Part shown: positions 28,875 to 38,048 of the stretch, one piece after another
How positions within the stretch are numbered: position 1 is the stretch's first letter
Layout of the letters: each line of letters begins with the position of its first letter
Origin: Mesorhizobium sp. M8A.F.Ca.ET.218.01.1.1
GTDB lineage: Bacteria > Pseudomonadota > Alphaproteobacteria > Rhizobiales > Rhizobiaceae
Assembly (NCBI RefSeq): GCF_004791165.1
Contig: NZ_SRUZ01000002.1
Location: forward strand, 518,349-582,348
DNA: 64,000 nucleotides
Direction: 5' to 3'
The notes under the pieces: generated by a model
Seen by the model: the letters and a program-made list of their open reading frames with translations, nothing else
Told to the model about the DNA's origin: nothing
Database searches by the model: none
Made by a program: the position numbers and the translations under genes

Positions 28875-30272
28875 CTACTTACCGCCAACAAGCAGCTCGA
28901 ATAGCGGTGCCAACGTGGGCCGCCTATCAAGGTCCTCGACGAATTCCCCAATCGACTCGAGCTGTGTATCGGAGAACGGCAACATGGACGTTTCGGCGCA
29001 AGCTTTGAGTTTACGCATGCCATCGGCGAGCGAAGCCGGATTGTCCGGATGGCCGAATGGCTTGTCAATCCGAATGAAATGTTCTGCGCCGCCCCTTAGC
29101 TTCACAGTAACTGCTGTCGGCGAATTTTGATGCAGACCGTGAGTACGATCGATCTCTGGATCAACTTCAATCTTCGTGACAGCCATGATGCGGCGCACAG
29201 CCGGATCCTCAAATGCTTCCGGATGGAAATCGTTGATTCCTACTCTGCCGTGTTGGGCCGCGACAGAGATGACGTAAGGCAGGCTGAAGCGCGCGACGAC
29301 CGGGTCCTTTGGGTTCCACTTTTGGTCGCGCGGCTGTACCACATAACTCTCAGCGACGAGACGGTTCACCCCGAGCTCAAGTGAGACAATATCCTCCCCC
29401 TTGAAGCCGTGCTTGTCGCGCAATTGCTTCAGTCCATCGATCCCGGGATGCATAGCCCTGCAAGCCGGCCAAGCTTTGAAGCTGATCTCAGTGTTCACAT
29501 AATCCTCACCAAGCTTCTCCATAAGCAAATCGACGTCGTAGCTCGGTTCGAAGGCTCTGTAGAAGCCATACTTACCAAAGAACGGCTCCCGCGGACCGTT
29601 GAAACCCACCATAGCAGACAGGGCCGATTCCACCCCCGAACGCGCCCGCAATCCTTGTTGCAGCGCCACAGTGTGCGCGCCTTCCTCATACATCTGTACT
29701 TCCCCGGCGGCGTGGGCGTAAGCGATGCCGAATGCATTACGGGTTTTCTCTTCATCGAGCCGCAGCAATTTTGTGCTAACCGCGGTGGTGCCCCACACTG
29801 CGACAATATTATCGCGGCCGGTTTTCAAAGAATGGCTCGTCACGCTACGCGCAAGACGCATGTGCAGATCCATAGCCGTCGCTAATGCGATGAGCAATTC
29901 GCTCCCGGTAATCGAAGGATCGCGTTCCGCGAGCGCCAGCGCCGGCGGCACATTGTAAGCGCTGGCGTGGCAGCCGTTGATACAAAGCTCGTAGGTATCA
30001 TCAAAGTCGACGGCTCTAGCTGTGGTGGCGTTGACAAGGACCGCCAAGCAGGCAGGAAGCTTTTCTCCAGAAACCCAGACGGTGCATTCTGCCTTGCCGC
30101 CGGACAAGCTGCCCAGCCGACGAGCGAAGTGCGCGATCTGGTCATCCGATCCGCCGATCGCGCTGGCAAGCGTGTCGAGAATGGAAAGTTTCGCGCGTTC
30201 AATCGACTCCTTAGGTATTGTCTCTTTTTGCGTTTCAATAACGTGCCTGATGAGTTGCGCCGTCAAATCCAT
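28875..30272 (-). CDS. MmgE/PrpD-family protein
   Basis: This 465-residue cytosolic protein belongs to the family containing 2-methylcitrate dehydratase PrpD, cis-aconitate decarboxylase and iminodisuccinate epimerase. It has an N-terminal all-helical domain (SILDTLASAIGGSDDQ, TARAVDFDDTYE, GCHASAYNVPPALALAE) and a C-terminal domain (FKAWPACRAMHPGIDGL, FSLPYVISVAAQHGRVGIND). Such enzymes remove water or CO2 from, or epimerise, small polycarboxylates. ATG 30272 was chosen because CAGGAG precedes it and PrpD-like sequence starts here; 67 upstream codons are open but unrelated. It follows the alpha/beta hydrolase gene by about 220 bp on the same strand. Confidence 0.9.
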   Translation of the reverse strand: MDLTAQLIRHVIETQKETIPKESIERAKLSILDTLASAIGGSDDQIAHFARRLGSLSGGKAECTVWVSGEKLPACLAVLVNATTARAVDFDDTYELCINGCHASAYNVPPALALAERDPSITGSELLIALATAMDLHMRLARSVTSHSLKTGRDNIVAVWGTTAVSTKLLRLDEEKTRNAFGIAYAHAAGEVQMYEEGAHTVALQQGLRARSGVESALSAMVGFNGPREPFFGKYGFYRAFEPSYDVDLLMEKLGEDYVNTEISFKAWPACRAMHPGIDGLKQLRDKHGFKGEDIVSLELGVNRLVAESYVVQPRDQKWNPKDPVVARFSLPYVISVAAQHGRVGINDFHPEAFEDPAVRRIMAVTKIEVDPEIDRTHGLHQNSPTAVTVKLRGGAEHFIRIDKPFGHPDNPASLADGMRKLKACAETSMLPFSDTQLESIGEFVEDLDRRPTLAPLFELLVGGK

Positions 30273-30490
30273 CGTCAAAACTCCTGCCCTAATTAACAGA
30301 ATACCGGCAAACATGTAGGTACAACTGCCCCTGCCCCCGGGTCGAGATTGCCATGGCATGCGTTGCCAATCAGCTTTGATTGAGCGACCATCAGTTTGTT
30401 CTGCATATCTCTTCCTCAGAAACAGATGGCGCACCCGGCGCAAGGGCGTTGCAGTATTCGCCCCCGCAGCCACCTGGGATCGAACAGTTG

Positions 30491-31363
30491 CTAGTTTCCC
30501 TTAGTTGGTGATTTAGCAGTCCAGTGCCGGATGAGTCTGTTCACTGCTTCGCTCTGGTCGATCTGGACGTCATGCCCCGCATTGTTCAGCAGGTGGAAAT
30601 CCGAATTCTTGATCAGCTTTGCCAGCTTTATACCGCGGTCAGGCGGCACGGTGGGGTCGTTCTTGGACCAGATAATCAATGTCTCGGCCCGAAGCCGATC
30701 AAGGTACGGGAACACATGGGTTTGCTGCAGCACAACATACAGACGGAGATTGGTTTCTTCTTCGGGCAGGCTCTGGAGAATCTCGTATTGCCCGCGCGCC
30801 GCGGCCCGCCGATAGGCCTCTCTCTTAGCCTCTTCCACATCCTGCCCATAGGCGCGGGTGCTCTTTCGCCAGGCGGCGACGTATTCCTCTTCGCTCGGCA
30901 TCGGACTGGAATTGTCGTAAGCTTCCGTATAGGCCTGCCACCAAGTTTCGTCGCGGTCGTCCCCATAGGCCGGAGAGACGGAACTGGCTGTCAGCAATAC
31001 AAGCCTCGAGACAAGATCCGGACGCAGGATCGCGACCCGCGCGGCGACGAATGACCCTTCTGAATGACCGACGAGGGTGATCTGCTTCAACCCCAGCGCT
31101 TCGATGAAGCCAATCACGTGGTCTACACGACCAAGGCGATTTACGAATTTTTGATCGGCGGGATAATCGGTCCCGCCACACTGCAGTTGATCTACCGCGA
31201 TAACCCTGAACTGATCGGATAGGTCGTTGAGCTGACGCACAAAGGAACTTTTTCCGTCTGCGCCGAAGCCGGCACCGTGCAGGGATACGATAGGCTCGCC
31301 TATTCCGCTCTCATAGTATGAGGTCCCGATACCACTGACTGAAATGCTGCGTTCAGAGATCAT
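30491..31363 (-). CDS. alpha/beta-fold hydrolase
   Basis: This 290-residue single-domain hydrolase has the oxyanion motif LHGAGFGADG, the nucleophile elbow GHSEG, the acid Asp in SKNDPTVP and the catalytic His in NNAGHD. The layout resembles C-C bond hydrolases of meta-cleavage pathways and small esterases; the exact reaction cannot be told. It carries the shared upstream box at 31489-31506, so it probably belongs to the same regulon as the transporter. Confidence 0.9.
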   Translation of the reverse strand: MISERSISVSGIGTSYYESGIGEPIVSLHGAGFGADGKSSFVRQLNDLSDQFRVIAVDQLQCGGTDYPADQKFVNRLGRVDHVIGFIEALGLKQITLVGHSEGSFVAARVAILRPDLVSRLVLLTASSVSPAYGDDRDETWWQAYTEAYDNSSPMPSEEEYVAAWRKSTRAYGQDVEEAKREAYRRAAARGQYEILQSLPEEETNLRLYVVLQQTHVFPYLDRLRAETLIIWSKNDPTVPPDRGIKLAKLIKNSDFHLLNNAGHDVQIDQSEAVNRLIRHWTAKSPTKGN

Positions 31364-31488
31364 CTTTTTCCTTGACGTAAGACGAGCCGCAGGCCTTGAA
31401 GCGCTGTGCGGAAACTGCAGCCTGCCAGCGAGCGCCCCAACCCTACCAAGCCCGCGGTCACCATGCTGCGCAAAGTTTTACTTTGTCG

Positions 31489-31506
31489 CGCAGGAAACCG
31501 GCGTTT
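31489..31506 (-). promoter_or_regulatory. shared upstream box F (alpha/beta hydrolase gene)
   Basis: Plus-strand cgcaggaaaccggcgttt, the reference copy, 126 bp before ATG 31363. The same element precedes five other minus-strand units in this window. Confidence 0.6.
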
Positions 31507-32071
31507 TTTGGGCGCTGTCCCTCCACTGGACAGACCAAAGGAACGGAAAAACAGGTACTGGATTGTGGCACCGTCCATGTGCTGGCCGTATTTGCCTAGA
31601 GTTCTGCAAATTCGCTGAGCGAGTAGTGCTGGTTTGCGGGTAACAGCATCGCAGCACCGCATCGCATGTCGCGCCGCCAGGATGCGGTGGAAGTCGAAGC
31701 CGCCGAGCGCAACTGTGAACTGCGGCCTCAAGGCAGCCGAGGAGGAGCCCAAGTGGCACCGACCCACCCATTTCCGGCCCAGGCATCACACGGCATCACG
31801 TATCACCGTAACCTCCTTCGCCACTGCCATCTAAGATGATCGGGGCAACATAAAAAAACTTCGATCCATTGGCGTGGATCGGTCCGATGACGGGCGCATC
31901 TCAAGAAATCGATACCATGCCTCTTCCGATGCGCCGAGGGCGATGATGGCCTCACCCGTAGCAGCCGGGCCGCTCCCAGTCACGCGGTCGTATTGGGCGT
32001 CCGCGCCCTGCCAGGCGACCCGGAGACAGCCAGCGCATAACGGATATATGGAATCGGTATGAGCGACACAT
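31507..32071. other. about 565 bp without a recognised gene
   Basis: Divergent intergenic region between the alpha/beta hydrolase (minus) and the Lrp-type regulator (plus). Frames on both strands are open but unrecognised. Confidence 0.35.
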
Positions 32072-32117
32072 CGCAGAAGTTGGGCTAATATTGGCAAGAA
32101 CGTGCAGTTTTCCTGCG
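32072..32117 (+). promoter_or_regulatory. candidate autoregulatory half-sites before the Lrp-type gene
   Basis: The half-site cgcagaag (32072) and its inverted counterpart gcagttttcctgcg (32104-32117) lie immediately upstream of the Lrp-type start codon. The second ends 10 bases before ATG 32128 and matches the inverted form of the shared upstream box (TTTCCTGCG). Lrp/AsnC regulators often bind their own promoters. Confidence 0.4.
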
Positions 32118-32127
32118 AGGAGCCCCA

Positions 32128-32610
32128 ATGTTGCATACCCCGCCGCCAGACTTGGACCGAATTGATCGGAAACTCCTCATTGCCGTACAACGTAATAATC
32201 GCCTTACCACAGAGGAATTGGGCGAACTTGCAGGCCTTTCGGCAACCGCATGCCAGCGGCGATTGAAGCGACTTCGAGATGCGCGCGTAATTCAGGCAGA
32301 TGTTGCTGTAATCTCGCCAGAAGCGATCGGCAGGCCCATGCTCATGCTAGCCTCTATCACTTTAGAGCGCGATCGCGCTGACATCATCGATCGTTTCAAA
32401 CAAGCGATCCGGCGCACGCCCGAGATTATGAACGGATATTACGTGACAGGTGAGGCAGATTTTGTTCTCGCAATTTCGGTGCGTGATATGGTCGAGTACG
32501 AGGCATTTACCCGTCGCTTTTTTCATGAGCACCCCGATATCAAGGGCTTTAAAACCATGGTCGTAATGGATCGAATTAAGGCATCATTGGCTCTACCAAT
32601 TGACGAATAG
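32128..32610 (+). CDS. Lrp/AsnC-family transcription regulator
   Basis: The 160-residue protein has an N-terminal helix-turn-helix (LDRIDRKLLIAVQRNNRLTT, then ELGELAGLSATACQRRLKRL) and a C-terminal RAM ligand-binding domain (PEIMNGYYVTGEADFVLAIS, GFKTMVVMDRIKASLALPID). Such regulators sense amino acids or related compounds and often control their transport and breakdown. GAGGAG precedes the ATG. It lies within the catabolic region, next to a unit carrying the shared box, and has a related dyad in front of its own start. This makes it my first candidate for the factor that reads the box. Confidence 0.92.
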   Translation: MLHTPPPDLDRIDRKLLIAVQRNNRLTTEELGELAGLSATACQRRLKRLRDARVIQADVAVISPEAIGRPMLMLASITLERDRADIIDRFKQAIRRTPEIMNGYYVTGEADFVLAISVRDMVEYEAFTRRFFHEHPDIKGFKTMVVMDRIKASLALPIDE

Positions 32611-32734
32611 AATGGAAGCGCGCCAGTAGCACACCTGCGCCCTCCGAAGATCGGCAACCACCTCGCGAGTAGGTGCGTTGCAGGCGATCACAAAATAGTC
32701 AGTTAGCCAGCGGCCCGCCGGTGCTCCAGCCACT

Positions 32735-33697
32735 TCAAGTGTTGGTCGATGAACTCGGGCCGCCAGTGATAAACTCGCCCGACCAGCGCCCGAGCTCGAC
32801 ATAACGTCGAACCATCTGCTCAACAAATGATATGATGTGCCGTGCGGCGGGCGGCAGTATTGTCCCATATGCGGTTGTTAGCGCCAATTCAAAGCTTAGC
32901 GAAGACCGCTCAATCGCCGCGACAGATAGATTCGGGCCTTCGAGATCTTCCCACAAGCACGCACGACTAAAAATCCCGTAGCCTTCATCCAGTGCAATCA
33001 TTCGCTTAATGAGAGGTATCGAGTCGATCTCGTACTTGAATGTCAATTCCAGCTGTTGGTCGTGTGCGGCTGCCTCCAGGCGTCGCCGCGTGTAACTCGG
33101 CGGCGCCGGAATAATCAGCGGAAGGCCCTCCAATTCAGACAACAAGACCCTCTCACCGAAGGGCCAATTCTTTGTTGATCCAACCAAATAAACTTTTTCT
33201 TTGAAGAGGAATTCGGGACTCAGATGGCGATAACTATCGACATCGTAAGCGAAGCCTAGATCGATCTGCTTGCTCTGGATCCAGTTCGCGGTTTGATAGG
33301 TGAACCCCTCGATCAATTTCAGCTTAACACGGGGGAATTGTTGACGGCAGCCTAAAATAAGCTCCGCCATGAAGGTTGGACCCAGGTTGGGCAGAACTCC
33401 CACGCGAATGACGCCGGAGGGACTCCCTTCATCGATCCGAGCTTGAAGGCAAGCGTTGTCTAGCCGCAGCAAGACATTCGCAACTTCGTCGCGGAGCTTG
33501 GCGGCAGTTTCCGTCAACCTCACTCCGCGGCCATCGCGAATGAACAATTGCACCCCGAGCGTTTCCTCCAGGCGACGCATTTGCCTGGATAAAGCGGGTT
33601 GCGCTATGCGCAACTCGACCGCAGCTCGGCTGATGCTGCCAAGTTCGGACACTCGGATGAAATGCCTGAGGGCGCGAAGCTCGATCTGATTATCCAC
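32735..33697 (-). CDS. LysR-family transcription regulator
   Basis: This 320-residue protein starts with a winged helix-turn-helix (LRALRHFIRVSELGSISRAA, AQPALSRQMRRLEETLGVQL) and continues with a periplasmic-binding-protein-like effector domain (GVIRVGVLPNLGPTF, LGFAYDVDSY). The overall pattern is closest to the Nac/CynR-like group. It is divergent from the ATP-grasp gene across 405 bp, the usual arrangement for a LysR regulator and its target. Confidence 0.92.
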   Translation of the reverse strand: MDNQIELRALRHFIRVSELGSISRAAVELRIAQPALSRQMRRLEETLGVQLFIRDGRGVRLTETAAKLRDEVANVLLRLDNACLQARIDEGSPSGVIRVGVLPNLGPTFMAELILGCRQQFPRVKLKLIEGFTYQTANWIQSKQIDLGFAYDVDSYRHLSPEFLFKEKVYLVGSTKNWPFGERVLLSELEGLPLIIPAPPSYTRRRLEAAAHDQQLELTFKYEIDSIPLIKRMIALDEGYGIFSRACLWEDLEGPNLSVAAIERSSLSFELALTTAYGTILPPAARHIISFVEQMVRRYVELGRWSGEFITGGPSSSTNT

Positions 33698-34064
33698 GTG
33701 TTCGGCCCGCTCACTTGAGACGACTTGGCACCCCGATCAGACGTGTCAGCTCTGAACCTTGCCCAAGCCTCAACGTCGAAACTAAGCTACTACCGCACCG
33801 CCCCGCAATAGGCCGACCCAAGCTGGCTCCACGCCTCGCATGACTTGTCTTCAATCGAGAATGAAAGATTAATTCCAAGGCGGGTGTCACATTCGTGGGG
33901 CTTCCCTCAGCGTATTGCCGAACTCTCGGCACACTACCCGCTAGGCCAGCCGTTGCAGATCCTTCGCATAAAAATACACAATCTTTGCAACCGCAAATCC
34001 TCGGCGATGGTACTTTCACTTCTGAGGTCAGGCTAAGCCGAACGGGCTGATGCCAATTTTTTGC
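33698..34064. promoter_or_regulatory. divergent LysR/ATP-grasp intergenic region
   Basis: About 370 bp holding the two divergent promoters. No gene is seen. I could not pick out a clear T-N11-A LysR box by eye. Confidence 0.4.
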
Positions 34065-34081
34065 TCCTGCAAGTCGCAGGA
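34065..34081 (+). promoter_or_regulatory. dyad TCCTGC-N5-GCAGGA before the ATP-grasp gene
   Basis: A perfect 6+6 inverted repeat with a 5-base spacer, ending 21 bases before ATG 34103. Its arms are the conserved end of the shared upstream box (GCAGGAA / TTCCTGC), suggesting the same factor may bind here. Confidence 0.45.
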
Positions 34082-34102
34082 ACACAACGTAGGAGACAGC
34101 CA

Positions 34103-35350
34103 ATGGCAAGGAAAGCGCTCATCCTGATCGAAGGTCATAGGGGTAATGGTCAGCTCTATGTCCAAGCGGCTCAGCGTCTTGGTTTACATCCGATTACACT
34201 GTCGGCTGATCCGACTCAGTACGAATATCTTGCAGCGGAAAACCTTCAGACAATTCGTGTCGATATAGACAATCTCGATGCGCTAATCCAGGAATGTTCC
34301 CGGCTGCATGCCACATTTGGCATTGCCGGCATCACCGGCTTTGCGGGCCACGACGAGTCGGTCTCTGCCACAGTTGGTAAGCTCTGCCGGTGTTTTGATC
34401 TACCGGGTCCCGATCCCGCGTCGATTGAACAATGCTACGACAAATTCGTTCAACGTCAGCTCCTCGCAGAGGCCGGCGTTGCAATACCTGCTTATCGCCT
34501 GGCAGCGAATGCGACGGACGTAGAAAGCTCTGCCGCGGAGATCGGCCTTCCCGTGATTGTTAAGCCAGCCGTAGGCAGTGGCAGCATGGGTGTCCGATTG
34601 TGCCGCAGCCCCGATGAGCTGGCCGAACATACGGCCTATCTGTTGGAGGGGAGGCACATATGGCGGTCTCCGCCAAGAGTGCTGGTCGAAGAATTCGCAG
34701 AAGGCCCTGCGTATGTCGCTGCAGTGATGGGACATGAGGTCGTGGGGATTGTCGCCGCTGACTACCATCCGCCACCGCACTTCGTCTATCGAGAGTGCAC
34801 TTTTCCGGCCCCGCTAACTGATGAGGAGCATGAGCGTATGGCCGATGTTTCGCTCAGCTGTTTGCCAGCTCTCGGCCTTGACTGGGGGCCAAAAAGTGTT
34901 GAACTCCGGTTGACCAAACGTGGCCCAGTCGTCATTGAAGTCAATCCGCGTCTTAGTGGTGCGCCCACTCCTCTACTGATTAAGCTTGCTCACGGTGTCG
35001 ATCTCATTACCGAGCACATCAAGCTTGTCATCGGCGATGAGCCGAACTTGCGCAAAAGAGACTCGCGGACTGCGGTTGGGCGATTTCTTGTTGCTGATAG
35101 CGATGGCACCCTCGATTGGACCGATGGCGCTGGCCGGGCAGCTGCTTTACTAGGTGTCGCAGAGATAAGATTGTATGTTAAGTCTAAGGCGCCAATCGTA
35201 AGGAAAGGCGATTACCGAGACTGCATCGGGCATGTCGTCGCCGCTTCACCCACCTATGCTCAGACGGAAGCGATAGTCCAGCGTGCCGTCGCCTCAATTG
35301 GTTGGTCGATAACGCCATTGCCCACTGTTGACGAACGGGAAAAGGCATAG
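34103..35350 (+). CDS. ATP-grasp carboxylate-amine ligase
   Basis: The 415-residue protein has the ATP-grasp layout: an N-terminal pre-domain (ALILIEGHRGNGQLYVQAAQ), then ATP-binding segments LPVIVKPAVGSGSMGVRLCR and RVLVEEFAEGPAYVAAVM, and the metal-binding VVIEVNPRLSGAP. The family joins a carboxylate to an amine via an acyl phosphate, often making dipeptides (BacD/L-amino-acid ligase type). The start is ATG 34103, preceded by AGGAG; the frame from 34061 is longer but unsupported. A ligase is unexpected among catabolic genes, so the locus may also make or condition a peptide-like compound. An istA fragment follows directly after the stop. Confidence 0.88.
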   Translation: MARKALILIEGHRGNGQLYVQAAQRLGLHPITLSADPTQYEYLAAENLQTIRVDIDNLDALIQECSRLHATFGIAGITGFAGHDESVSATVGKLCRCFDLPGPDPASIEQCYDKFVQRQLLAEAGVAIPAYRLAANATDVESSAAEIGLPVIVKPAVGSGSMGVRLCRSPDELAEHTAYLLEGRHIWRSPPRVLVEEFAEGPAYVAAVMGHEVVGIVAADYHPPPHFVYRECTFPAPLTDEEHERMADVSLSCLPALGLDWGPKSVELRLTKRGPVVIEVNPRLSGAPTPLLIKLAHGVDLITEHIKLVIGDEPNLRKRDSRTAVGRFLVADSDGTLDWTDGAGRAAALLGVAEIRLYVKSKAPIVRKGDYRDCIGHVVAASPTYAQTEAIVQRAVASIGWSITPLPTVDEREKA

Positions 35351-35352
35351 GA

Positions 35353-35462
35353 GCGCGGATAGGATTCTTCGAGACCACGCCCGGCGAGCAGGCGCAGGTC
35401 GACTTTGCCTCACATGTCGTCTTCACCGACGAACCAACGACACCGAGGATCATCTGGCTATT
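35353..35462 (+). pseudogene. IS21-type istA fragment, left part (continues at 38055)
   Basis: The plus strand reads FFETTPGEQAQVDFASHVVF, then TDEPTTPRIIWLF, the start of the IstA catalytic domain. Removing the IS21 element at 35463-38054 joins it to LFSLVLGFSRLIWPAS at 38055-38105, restoring the istA order. Only this internal fragment survives. Confidence 0.75.
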
Positions 35463-35465
35463 TGC

Positions 35466-35532
35466 GTATTTCGCAAAAGCCGGACAGGGGTTCCGCTAAT
35501 TCCTGACAGTGGTTTCGCTAATGTCGGGACAG
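35466..35532. repeat. IS21 left multiple terminal repeats
   Basis: Three copies about 22-23 bp apart, each an inverted form of the right-end unit: ...gccggacag at 35487, ttccgctaattcctgacag at 35491-35509, tttcgctaatgtcgggacag at 35513-35532. Confidence 0.75.
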
Positions 35533-36326
35533 TCTGGCGGCGTCGGTCCTTGGGTGCCTTGTTGCGTTCACGGATGATTGATTTCGCCGTTTTCGGCGCC
35601 GGTCAAGAGGGGCGCGGCTGTCGCCCTGGAGCACGATGCGGTGGGCGTTGTGCACGATCCGGTCGAGAATGGCGTCGGCGACGGTGGGGTCTGCGATCAG
35701 GTCATGCCATCTTGCCACCGGGACCTGGGCGGTGATCAGGGTGGATTTGCGGCGATAGCGTTCCTCGACGATTTCGAACAGATGGAAGCGCTGTTGGTCG
35801 GTGAGGCTGTGGGTTCCGAAGTCATCGAGGATGAGCAGTTGCGCGCGGGTGAGTTTGTCGATGAGGCGTGGGAAGCGGCCATCGAGACGAGCGAGCGCCA
35901 AATCCTCGAACAGGCGCGGCACGCGCGCATAGAGCACGGAATGATCGAGCCGTGCCGCTTGCCGGCCGAAGGCGCAGGCCAGCCACGACTTGCCGGTTCC
36001 GGTCTGGCCGGTGACGATCAGGTTTTCATGCGCTTTCAGCCATTCGCCCTGGGCGAGCGCCATGGTGCTGCGCCGGTCGAGTCCGCGCGGCGCGGCAAAG
36101 TCGATGTCCTCGATGCAGGCTTCGGGAAAGCGCAGCCTGGCTGAGGCGAGCCGGTTCCGGACGCGCTTGTCGGCCCGCATGGCGACCTCCCGGTCGAGCA
36201 TCAGGCCGAGCCACTCGTCACGGCTGAGCTCGTTGGCGTTGTTGCGTCGGCCAGTTCGCGCCAGGCGGCAGCCATGCCGGCCAGACCGAGGGCCTGCATC
36301 TGGTCGAGGGTGGGGTTCGTCAGCAT
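35518..36326 (-). pseudogene. istB helper ATPase gene of IS21, one frameshift
   Basis: The main frame (35518-36201) holds the AAA+ core: Walker [14 protein letters not shown], Walker [13 protein letters not shown], and [17 protein letters not shown]. The natural start [20 protein letters not shown] lies upstream at 36326 in another frame. A small indel near 36240 separates the two. Confidence 0.8.
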
Positions 36327-36342
36327 TCTTTCTTCCTTTCCT

Positions 36343-37895
36343 TCACTGGTAATAGGTGGAGCCGCGGATATTGGCGTGCTGGGGTGTCGGCTTTGCCGGT
36401 TCTGCGGAGCTGGCCCGGTCGAGGCCGGCTTTGAGGATGGCGGTGACGGAGGAGTAGGCGATCGCGTTGATCAGCAGCGCCCGCTCGCAGGCGGCATCGA
36501 GACGCTCCGGCCCATAGCGCGGCGCCAGCGACAGGATGCCCATGGCCGAGCGGTATCCCTGTTCCGGATGCGGCCGCTCGCGCATCATGCGCTCGACCAG
36601 GATGGCGGCGTTGGGGCCGATCCTGGCCGCCCTGCTGATCAGGCTGGCCGGCGTGGTGTTGGCGTAGCGCTGGTGCGCCTTGGGCATGTGTTCGTTGACG
36701 GTGACATGGCCGGAACGCTGCGAGCGACGGACATGGCTGGCGACACGCTGGTGATCGTGGAAGATCTCGACCACTCGATGCGTGAGCCGCACCTCGACGG
36801 TGCGCCCGATCAGCCGGTGCGGCACCGAGTAAAACGTCTTGTCGACCTCGACATGGTAGTCAGGATGGACCTTCGCCGACTTCCCGCTCGGCGTATTCGA
36901 ACGGTGCCGCCGGCAGCGGCTTCAAGGCAGCCGCTCGATCTCCCCGAACAGTTCGCGGCGGCTTTGGCCGACATGGCGCATCGGCCGGTTGTTCAGCTCC
37001 TCGAGCAGTTCGGCGATCACGGCGTTGAGCTCGGCGATCGAGAAGAAGGATCGGTTCCTCAGCCGCGCCAGAATCCAGCGCTCGACATCAGCACCGCGCC
37101 TTCGACCTTGGCCTTGTCGCGCGGCTTGCGGCTGCGGGTCGGCAGGATAGTGGTGTCGTAGTGCCCATCGCGGCAAAGGTCGCGTTCAGCCTCGGCTCGA
37201 ACCACAGCGCCTTGACGACACCGGCCTTCAGGTTGTCGCACACGATCGCTCTGGTGACGCCGCCGAAGAAGGCGAGCGCTCGCACCTGGCCCTCGATCCA
37301 GTCCGGCAGCTTCTGGCTGGAGCTGGCAAAGGCGAAGGTCAGATTGGAGGCGCCCAGCACCGCGACAAAAATCTGCGCCGGGTAAATGATGCCGGTCGCC
37401 GGATCGATCACCGGCACCGTCTGCCCGGCATAGTCCGTCTGCATCACCGCGCCCGCCGCATGCCGGTTGCGGAATGTCGCGCTCGTCCGGCGCTCGAAAG
37501 CGGCGAAGTGCTCGCAGAACCAGGTGTAGCCGTAGCCGTCGGGGTGGGCGGCGCGATACTCCTGCCACAACAGCGTCAGCGTCACCCCCTTGCGCTTCAA
37601 CTCCCTGGCGATCAGCGCAAAGTTCGGTTCGCTTAGGTCTTGCGGCGGACGACCGGCACGGCCAAACAGCAGCCGCTCAAGTGTCGCGTCGCGGCGGCAA
37701 AGGCCAGCATGACAGCCCGGCCTTCCGCGCCCGTAGCAAATAGGTCGATACTGTCGTCTTGCTGATCTTCAGCCGTTCCGACACTTCACGCACCGAAAGA
37801 CCCTGCTCATGGGTCAGGCGCAACATCGCTTGGATGTCCCTCACGCTCGTTCGTCTCGCTTGCTTCCGTCTCGGCATGGCCCCTCTCAACATCAT
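36343..37895 (-). pseudogene. istA transposase gene of IS21, several frameshifts
   Basis: The N-terminal helix-turn-helix (MLRLTHEQGLSVREVSERLK, ISKTTVSTYLLRARKAG) starts at 37895. The catalytic part (GYGYTWFCEHFAAFERRTSA, MQTDYAGQTVPVIDPATG, VCDNLKAGV) is in a second frame, [20 protein letters not shown] in a third, and the C-terminal part (QRSGHVTVNEHMPKAHQRYA) in a fourth. At least three frame changes. Confidence 0.8.
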
Positions 37896-37959
37896 CGTGA
37901 GAGGCCAAACTGCCAGAACGGCGCAGCCAAGAACCGACCGCTAAATCCGCTTCCGAAAA

Positions 37960-38048
37960 CTGTCCGGGATTTAGCGGAATCGCTGTCCGCGAATTACTGA
38001 AATCACTGTCCGGGATTTAGCGAAAAGGATGTCCGGGAATTACCGAAA
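37960..38048. repeat. IS21 right multiple terminal repeats, four copies at 23-bp spacing
   Basis: Copies start at 37960 (ctgtccgggatttagcggaa), 37983 (ctgtccgcgaattactgaaa), 38006 (ctgtccgggatttagcgaaa) and 38029 (atgtccgggaattaccgaaa). The exact 23-bp spacing fits the multiple transposase-binding repeats typical of IS21 ends. Confidence 0.85.
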
